Program-made: the position numbers and the translations under genes
NCBI GenBank assembly: GCA_025458035.1
Contig: JALOTH010000010.1
Location: forward strand, 1-35,568
Length of the DNA: 35,568 nt
Reading direction: 5' to 3'
Source of the DNA: Rhodospirillales bacterium
GTDB taxonomy: Bacteria > Pseudomonadota > Alphaproteobacteria > Rhodospirillales > Defluviicoccaceae
The notes under the pieces: model-generated
What the model was told of the DNA's origin: nothing
Seen by the model: only the letters and a program-made list of their open reading frames with translations
Databases searched by the model: none
In this document: piece after piece, positions 30,499-35,568 of the stretch
How positions within the stretch are numbered: the first letter of the stretch is position 1
Layout of the letters: each line of letters starts with the position of its first letter

Positions 30499-32010
30499 TC
30501 AGCCCTGTCGGCCCTGGGTGCAAGATGCCGCCGCCATCGCGCCGGCGCCGGCGCGCCCCCAGCCTCGCGCCAGCACCGCCGGCAGGATGTCGATGAGATC
30601 CTCGGCGATCAGTCCGCAGCCAAACTCGGCCGCCGCACGCCCATGCAGCCAAGCCGCGGCGGCGGCGGCGGGAAACGGCTCCATCCCTTGCGCCAGCAGG
30701 GCGACGGCAAAGCCGGCGAGCACATCCCCCGAGCCGCCCGTCGCCAATGTGGGTGGCGCATCGACGGTGATGGCGGCGCGGCCGTCGGCGGCGGCGATAA
30801 CCGTATCGGCGCCCTTCAGCAACACGGTCGCACCGCAACGGCTGGCGGCGGCGCGGGCGCGGCTCAGCTTGTCGCCGGTTGCGTCGAACAACCGGGCGAA
30901 CTCCCCTTCGTGCGGCGTCAGCAGGCACGGCCCGCGGATCGCGGCAAACAGCGTTTGCGGGTCACCGGCAAACGCGGTGAGCGCGTCGGCGTCCAGCACG
31001 CACGGCTTGCCCGTCGCCAACGCCGCCAGCACCTTGCCGCGGGTGTCCGCCGTGACCCCGGCGCCCGGGCCGAGCAGGGCGCTGTTGCGGCGGCGATCGC
31101 CGATCAGCGCCGCAAACGCGTCAATGCCGTCGGCGGCGGCGAGAATGGTGCCGGGTCTCGCCGCGGCATACAGCGGCAGGGCGGCGGTCGCGGTGGCGAT
31201 GGTGACCAGGCCGGCGCCCATCCGCCGCGCCGCATCGGCGGCGAGCCGCGCCGCCCCGCACATCGGCGCGCCGCCCAGGATCAGGGCGTGGCCGCGCCCG
31301 TACTTGTTGCCGGCGAGCGCCAGCCGCGGCAACGCCGCCGCCCACAGGTCCGGTCCATTCACCGCGGTCAGCGGCGAAATCGCCGGCAGCACCCCGTTTG
31401 GAATCCCGATGTCGGCAACGATCAACTCGCCGCACAACGGCCGTCCCGGCAGCAGCAGGTGCCCCGGCTTCGGGCGGAAAAAGGTGACCGTCAGCCGGCA
31501 GCGCGGCGCCGTGCCGAGAACCGCGCCCGTATCGCCGCTGACCCCCGACGGCACGTCGATGCCGACGCAGTCGAGATCCCTGTCGTTGATGGCGTCGATG
31601 AGCCGCGCCGCGATCCCGTCCACCGGCCGGGCGAGGCCGGCGCCGAACAGGCCATCAACGACGAGCGGCCCGCCGGCGATCAGCGATTCGTCGAGCGGGC
31701 GGATCGGTCCCCGCCAGCGGCCGGCGTTGACCGCCGCATCGCCCTTGAGCGCATCGACGGAACCGAGCAGGCCCAGGCGCACCGGCCAGCCCTCCGCCGC
31801 CAGCAGCCGGGCGACGACGAAACCGTCGCCGCCGTTGTTGCCGGGGCCGCACAGAACCGCGACGGGACGCGGCCGCCAGCGCTGGCGGATGGCACGGGCG
31901 ATCGCCCAACCCGCCGCCTCCATCAGCCGCAGGCCGGGAACACCGCCGGCGATCGCCGCCGCGTCGGCCCGGTACATCTCGGCAACGGTGAGGACGGCGG
32001 CATCGCCCAT
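30499..32010 (-). CDS. nnr: Bifunctional NAD(P)H-hydrate epimerase / ADP-dependent NAD(P)H-hydrate dehydratase
   Basis: A 503-residue fusion that repairs damaged NAD(P)HX. The N-terminal epimerase domain (about 1-210) has VLCGPGNNGGDGFVVARLL (52-70), VVDGLFGAGL (117-126) and PSGVSGDTG (154-162). The C-terminal dehydratase domain has AGNKYGRGHALILGG (233-247), LLTPHEGEF (363-371), LLKGADTVI (397-405) and TGGSGDVLAG (424-433). ATG 32010 is chosen over the frame's upstream extension to 32076, because MGDAAVLTVAEMYRAD is the family-like start and a promoter lies between. It is upstream of the decarboxylase gene. Confidence 0.95.
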   Translation of the reverse strand: MGDAAVLTVAEMYRADAAAIAGGVPGLRLMEAAGWAIARAIRQRWRPRPVAVLCGPGNNGGDGFVVARLLAAEGWPVRLGLLGSVDALKGDAAVNAGRWRGPIRPLDESLIAGGPLVVDGLFGAGLARPVDGIAARLIDAINDRDLDCVGIDVPSGVSGDTGAVLGTAPRCRLTVTFFRPKPGHLLLPGRPLCGELIVADIGIPNGVLPAISPLTAVNGPDLWAAALPRLALAGNKYGRGHALILGGAPMCGAARLAADAARRMGAGLVTIATATAALPLYAAARPGTILAAADGIDAFAALIGDRRRNSALLGPGAGVTADTRGKVLAALATGKPCVLDADALTAFAGDPQTLFAAIRGPCLLTPHEGEFARLFDATGDKLSRARAAASRCGATVLLKGADTVIAAADGRAAITVDAPPTLATGGSGDVLAGFAVALLAQGMEPFPAAAAAAWLHGRAAAEFGCGLIAEDLIDILPAVLARGWGRAGAGAMAAASCTQGRQG

Positions 32011-32048
32011 GGTCGCGCCACCCGCGCAAAAAACGAACAACACTCTCG

Positions 32049-32076
32049 GATATAAGCCGTTTTTGCGATGGCGCAA
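32049..32076 (-). promoter_or_regulatory. Candidate sigma-70 promoter of nnr
   Basis: Minus strand: TTGCGC (32076-32071), 16-base spacer, TATATC (32054-32049). The predicted start near 32042 gives a leader of about 32 bases before the ATG at 32010. The surrounding bases are the only AT-rich patch in this gap. Confidence 0.4.
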
Positions 32077-32169
32077 AGCACCAGCCGGCGCCTACTTTAG
32101 GGTTTGGTGATCAGCGCCAGAGCGAGCGGCGAATAGCGGGCGGCCAGCGCAAGGGGAACGGCGAGGACG

Positions 32170-33438
32170 ATGCGGGTTGCAGTGCTGGGAGCCGGCGTGA
32201 TCGGCGTCACCACCGCCTTCGAGCTGGCCTCGGGCGGCGCCGACGTCGTCGTCATCGATCGCCAGCCGGGTGCCGGCCTTGAGGCCAGCTTTGCCAACGG
32301 CGGCCAGATTTCGGCCAACCATGCCACGCCGTGGGCGACGCCCAGCGCGCCGTTGAAAGCGCTGAAATGGCTCGGGCGGGTGGACGCGCCGCTCCTTCTC
32401 CATCTGCGCTGGGATCCGCCGCTGTTCGCCTGGCTCGCCCGCTTCCTTGCCAACTGCACGGCGGCGCGGCTCGCGATCAACGTCGAGCGGGCGCTGCGCG
32501 TGGCGCTGTACAGCCGGCGGCGGATCGCCGCGGTGCGCGCCGAAACCGGCATCGCCTACGATCACCTCGGCCGCGGCATCCTGCACCTCTATCGCTCCCG
32601 CCGGGACTATGACGAAGCGCTGGCCGGCGTCGACCTGATGAACCGGCTCGGTTGCACCCGCACCGTCGTCGATGCGGATGGCTGCGTTGCCATCGAACCG
32701 GCACTCGCCCCAGTACGGCCGCAGCTCATCGGTGGCATCTACAGCCCCGATGACGAGAGCGGTGATGCGCATCGGTTTACCGTCCAACTGGCGGAGCTGG
32801 CAGCCGCCCGCGGCGCCCGGTTCCGCTTCGGGGTGACCGCGCGGCACCTGCTCGCCGGCGGCGGACGCATCAGCGCCGTCGACACCGATCATGGCACCAT
32901 CGCCGCCGATGCCTTCGTCGTCGCCCTTGGCAGCTACACGCCCCGTCTGCTCGCGCCACTCGGCCTTGCCCTGCCGATCTACCCCGGCAAGGGTTATTCG
33001 GTGACCCTGCCGATTCGGCCATCCGATGGTTCGGCCGGCGACGGCGCGCCAACGGTCAGCCTGATCGACGACGAACACAAGATGGTCTACAGCCGGCTCG
33101 GGATGCGGCTGCGCGTTGCCGGCACCGCCGAGTTCATCGGCTATGACACAGCCGTCAACCCGGCCCGCGCGCGCTTCCTGCTGGATACGGCGATGCGCCT
33201 GTTTCCGCACGGCGGCGATGCGGCGGCGGCCGAGTTCTGGGCGGGATTGCGACCATCGACGCCCGATGGCGTGCCGGTGATCGGCCGCACCCGCTACAGC
33301 AACCTGTTCCTCAACTCGGGTCACGGCACCTTGGGCTGGACGATGGCATGCGGCTCCGCCCGCGTTGTCGCCGACCTCGTCCTCGGCCGGACGCCGGAGA
33401 TCGATCTCGCCGGCCTTGGCCTCGAGCGATTCGGCTGA
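32170..33438 (+). CDS. dadA: D-amino acid dehydrogenase (DadA-like FAD oxidoreductase)
   Basis: A 422-residue flavoenzyme that deaminates D-amino acids (typically D-alanine) to 2-oxo acids, passing electrons to the membrane chain. The dinucleotide motif GAGVIG is at 7-12 and VVIDRQPGAGLEASFANGG follows at 27-45. The C-terminus has FWAGLRPSTPDGVPVIGRT and LNSGHGTLGWTMACGSAR, diagnostic of DadA-type enzymes. Length fits the family (410-430). No alanine racemase (dadX) is adjacent. It diverges from nnr, with 159 bases between starts, and converges with the DUF1622 gene, with 18 bases between stops. Confidence 0.92.
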   Translation: MRVAVLGAGVIGVTTAFELASGGADVVVIDRQPGAGLEASFANGGQISANHATPWATPSAPLKALKWLGRVDAPLLLHLRWDPPLFAWLARFLANCTAARLAINVERALRVALYSRRRIAAVRAETGIAYDHLGRGILHLYRSRRDYDEALAGVDLMNRLGCTRTVVDADGCVAIEPALAPVRPQLIGGIYSPDDESGDAHRFTVQLAELAAARGARFRFGVTARHLLAGGGRISAVDTDHGTIAADAFVVALGSYTPRLLAPLGLALPIYPGKGYSVTLPIRPSDGSAGDGAPTVSLIDDEHKMVYSRLGMRLRVAGTAEFIGYDTAVNPARARFLLDTAMRLFPHGGDAAAAEFWAGLRPSTPDGVPVIGRTRYSNLFLNSGHGTLGWTMACGSARVVADLVLGRTPEIDLAGLGLERFG

Positions 33439-33456
33439 AGGTCCGGCGCGGCGCAG

Positions 33457-33831
33457 TCAGCGGGTCGGCGAGCCGGTGATCTCGGCCCGCAGCTTCGCCT
33501 GCTCCGCCAGTTCCCGGCCGAGAAAATAGTTGAGAAAGGTGCGGATCAGCGCGATCAGCCCGAGTTGCAGCAGCGCTTCCGCGCTCGGGCTCACCGTCGT
33601 ACCGACGATATCGGCACCCAACTGAAACTCCAGCGCCACCGCCAGCCACGAGCCAAACCGGATGCGCAGATCGACGAGGGCGGTCGGCGGGCGATCGCGC
33701 ACGCTTTGCGCCGCCGACAGCAGGGCGGCGCCTACGCCGCACAGCACCGCGATCAGCGCCGCACCTTCGAGCAGCAGCTTCAGCGCTTCGGCGGCAACCG
33801 TCAGCATGTGTTCGAAACCCGCCATCGGCAT
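33457..33831 (-). CDS. DUF1622 family membrane protein
   Basis: A 124-residue protein with about three hydrophobic segments. The block RFGSWLAVALEFQLGADIVGTTVSPS followed by QLGLIALIRTFLNYFLGREL is typical of DUF1622, an uncharacterised family of small inner-membrane proteins. ATG 33831 (AAGGA close upstream) or ATG 33825 can be the start. It converges with dadA and is preceded by the structured non-coding stretch. No function is known. Confidence 0.85.
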   Translation of the reverse strand: MPMAGFEHMLTVAAEALKLLLEGAALIAVLCGVGAALLSAAQSVRDRPPTALVDLRIRFGSWLAVALEFQLGADIVGTTVSPSAEALLQLGLIALIRTFLNYFLGRELAEQAKLRAEITGSPTR

Positions 33832-34222
33832 CCATCCTTGACAGCCGTTGACCGCGAACCGCCCAGGACCCAGGCCCGGTCGGCGGCAGCCGATCTCCTC
33901 TCAGCCGCGATCAGTCATTTTTGCTGTACAAGGGAACGGCTCGGGATGAAACTGAGAGCCTCTTGGAACCGAGGCTGCCCCGACATCCCCCCTTGTCACG
34001 GGGCAGCCTCACCCATCCATTCCAGGAGCCGGGCCGCGCCAATCCCCCCCCACTATGGCGCGGCCCGGTTATCCTTGTTCACCACTGCCGGCACGCCAAG
34101 CCGAGGTGTTCCGCCGTTGGCGGCAGTCTCCCCAAGTGGCCATTCTGACAGCACCGATGGCGCGCGCTAGCCCGCAAGCGCAGAGCGGCGGGTCTTCGTT
34201 TCCGGGCCACCTCGCTGCACGC
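33832..34222. other. Intergenic region with stacked inverted repeats
   Basis: A 391-base gap between the araC-type gene (ending 34223, minus) and the DUF1622 gene (starting 33831, minus). No gene is recognised. A TTGACA at 33838-33843 (plus strand) lacks a -10 partner. Most of the remainder is taken up by the inverted repeats listed separately at 33957-34139. Confidence 0.7.
33957..34139. ncRNA. Candidate structured non-coding RNA with C-rich loops
   Basis: Three successive stems are visible. P1 is a perfect 11-base-pair stem (33971-33981 with 34000-34010), with a loop holding six C. P2 is a perfect 12-base-pair stem (34029-34040 with 34057-34068), with a loop holding eight C. P3 is 7 base pairs (34084-34090 with 34121-34127), flanked by CCACT/AGTGG (34082-34086 with 34135-34139). 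The 5' strand of P1 can instead pair with AGCCTC at 33957-33962, giving mutually exclusive hairpins. No promoter or T-run terminator is obvious on either strand, so strand and function are open; tandem terminators are an alternative. Confidence 0.35.
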
Positions 34223-35212
34223 TCAGCGATGGCGGCTGCGGGACAGCGTCTGTGACGGCGACTCGCCGAACCGTTGCCGATAGCGGCTGGCAAACCGGCC
34301 GAAATTGAAAAAGCCGAACTCCGTTGCGACGGCGGTGACCTGATGCTCCGGCGTTGGCGCCGCCAGCGCCTGGTGCGCGGCCTGCATTCGCAGCTCCATC
34401 AACCGCTGCGTTGGCGAGCAGCCACGATAGCGGCGGAACCCCACCTGCAGCGAGCGCACGCTGACGCCCGCCGCCGCCGCCATTTCCTCAACGCCGATCG
34501 GCTCCTTGAGGTTGGCGGCGAGCCAGTCTTCGACCTGCCCGATGCGGTCCCGCGCCACGTCGGCGACACGGTCGTCGCGCCGGGGGTGATGGTCATCGGC
34601 GCAGGCGAGCACCAGCATGATCAACGCCCGTTCCAGGCTTGCCGCCGCCAGCGGCGAGGTGACGATCTCGGCGTCCGGCCGGTCCAGCTCCCGCGCCGCC
34701 CACCGGCACAACGCGCGCAAGGCAACCCCCGCGGCCGTATCCAGCGGGAACTCTCGCAACCAGAGGTGAAGTGGCGGGCGTGGCCCATAGCGCTGCTGCA
34801 GGGCATCGTGCATGGCCGCGCCGTCCAGCGACAGCATCAGCATCGAGAACGGTTCGGTCTCCAGCTCCAGCATCTGGCCCGGACCGTGGACAACCGCCCG
34901 TCCCGGCGTCGAGACCCCCTCCTCGCCGCAGATGCGGTGGCGAAGGCGGCCGCCTTCCATGAGGGTGACGCGGAACGTCGGGCCGATCGGACCGCAGACG
35001 ACGCGAATGGAGCTTGGCGAACGGGCGAAGCTGAGGGTTGAGCGGCCAAAGCTGGTCTGGTGCCAACGGATGCCGTAATGACGTCCGCGTTGCAGGTGCG
35101 AGCGATGATACTCCCACAGCCGGCCAACGCTATCGCGGGCGAAGTCGAGGTCCGAGGTCACCAGCTGGCAATGGCTGACGAGATAGTCGGTGGGCGAAAC
35201 GGAGATCCGCAT
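34223..35212 (-). CDS. AraC family transcriptional regulator
   Basis: A 329-residue regulator. The N-terminal half resembles the AraC-binding-like domain (PF14525 type: FGRSTLSFARSPSSIRVVC, then GPGQMLELETEPFSMLMLSLD). The C-terminal 100 residues carry the double helix-turn-helix: IGVEEMAAAAGVSVRSLQVGFRRYRGCSPTQRL, then EFGFFNFGRFASRYRQRFGESPSQ. ATG 35212 is chosen because GAGGGAGAGG immediately precedes it; the frame is open to 35236. Effector and targets are unknown. It diverges from mdh, with 243 bases between starts. Confidence 0.9.
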   Translation of the reverse strand: MRISVSPTDYLVSHCQLVTSDLDFARDSVGRLWEYHRSHLQRGRHYGIRWHQTSFGRSTLSFARSPSSIRVVCGPIGPTFRVTLMEGGRLRHRICGEEGVSTPGRAVVHGPGQMLELETEPFSMLMLSLDGAAMHDALQQRYGPRPPLHLWLREFPLDTAAGVALRALCRWAARELDRPDAEIVTSPLAAASLERALIMLVLACADDHHPRRDDRVADVARDRIGQVEDWLAANLKEPIGVEEMAAAAGVSVRSLQVGFRRYRGCSPTQRLMELRMQAAHQALAAPTPEHQVTAVATEFGFFNFGRFASRYRQRFGESPSQTLSRSRHR

Positions 35213-35329
35213 CCTCTCCCTCTGGCCATACCCCAAACGCCTTGGTCTCGGCGCGCCCGCAAGCCTACAGGACGGTCATGGCCAAGGCCACGGCATTGAT
35301 TCGCGGCAACCGGCCGGCAGCAGCGATGA

Positions 35330-35568
<239 letters not shown>

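Noticed and set aside
30328-32110. Very long plus-strand open frames opposite nnr
   Set aside because: Arg/Pro/Ala-rich composition typical of GC-rich antisense shadows, while the minus strand has all nnr motifs.
33838-33843. TTGACA as a promoter for the structured intergenic RNA
   Set aside because: No acceptable -10 element lies 15-19 bases downstream.

Overview
The window is high-GC, densely packed bacterial DNA. It looks like an alphaproteobacterium, probably in or near the Rhodospirillales. This rests on the gene order dgt–argS–SPOR–nagZ–scpA–scpB next to erpA and xth, an ATP-dependent DNA ligase module of the PP_1105 type, a cfa/DUF1365/flavoprotein operon with an RpoE-ChrR-like promoter, and mdh at the right edge. 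Species cannot be fixed from sequence alone.

Layout. (a) 1–5180, minus strand: a compact five-gene operon (FAD-dependent oxidoreductase, DUF1365, cyclopropane-fatty-acid-synthase-like methyltransferase, GPH/MFS_2 transporter, DUF3833 lipoprotein). A TGATCC-N18-TAAGC element sits just upstream and closely matches the singlet-oxygen sigma factor (RpoE/ChrR) promoter of Rhodobacter. (b) 5224–5892: a LysE-type exporter. (c) 6032–10285 and 15207–16805: the four-part ligase-associated DNA repair set (PdeM nuclease, LA-Lhr helicase, beta-CASP exonuclease, ATP-dependent ligase). The ligase is separated from the other three by about 5 kb. That gap holds three HupE/UreJ-type membrane proteins, a secreted calcineurin-like phosphoesterase, a membrane-anchored peptidyl-prolyl isomerase, and an AT-rich intergenic region with a nested palindromic operator. 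(d) 16818–18475: a CorA transporter and a 2OG-Fe(II) oxygenase. (e) 25626 down to 18574, minus strand: seven genes joined by overlaps or a 4-base gap (dgt, argS, SPOR protein, nagZ, site-2 protease, scpA, scpB), linking dNTP pools, translation, wall recycling and chromosome condensation. (f) 25699–28979: erpA and xth, then a pentapeptide-repeat protein with two regular histidine columns, then an OmpA-like lipoprotein with a strong terminator. (g) 28980–33831: malonyl-CoA decarboxylase, the bifunctional NAD(P)HX repair enzyme, a DadA-type D-amino acid dehydrogenase and a DUF1622 membrane protein. (h) 33832–35568: a non-coding stretch with several long perfect hairpins, an AraC-type regulator, and the start of mdh behind a foldable leader.

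The most interesting items are the RpoE-like promoter tying the lipid operon to photo-oxidative stress, the GPH transporter inside that lipid operon, the 20-residue-periodic histidine ladder in the pentapeptide protein, the structured intergenic region at 33957–34139, the triple half-site operator at 13221–13251, and the split repair module. No IS element, CRISPR array, tRNA or rRNA was recognised.
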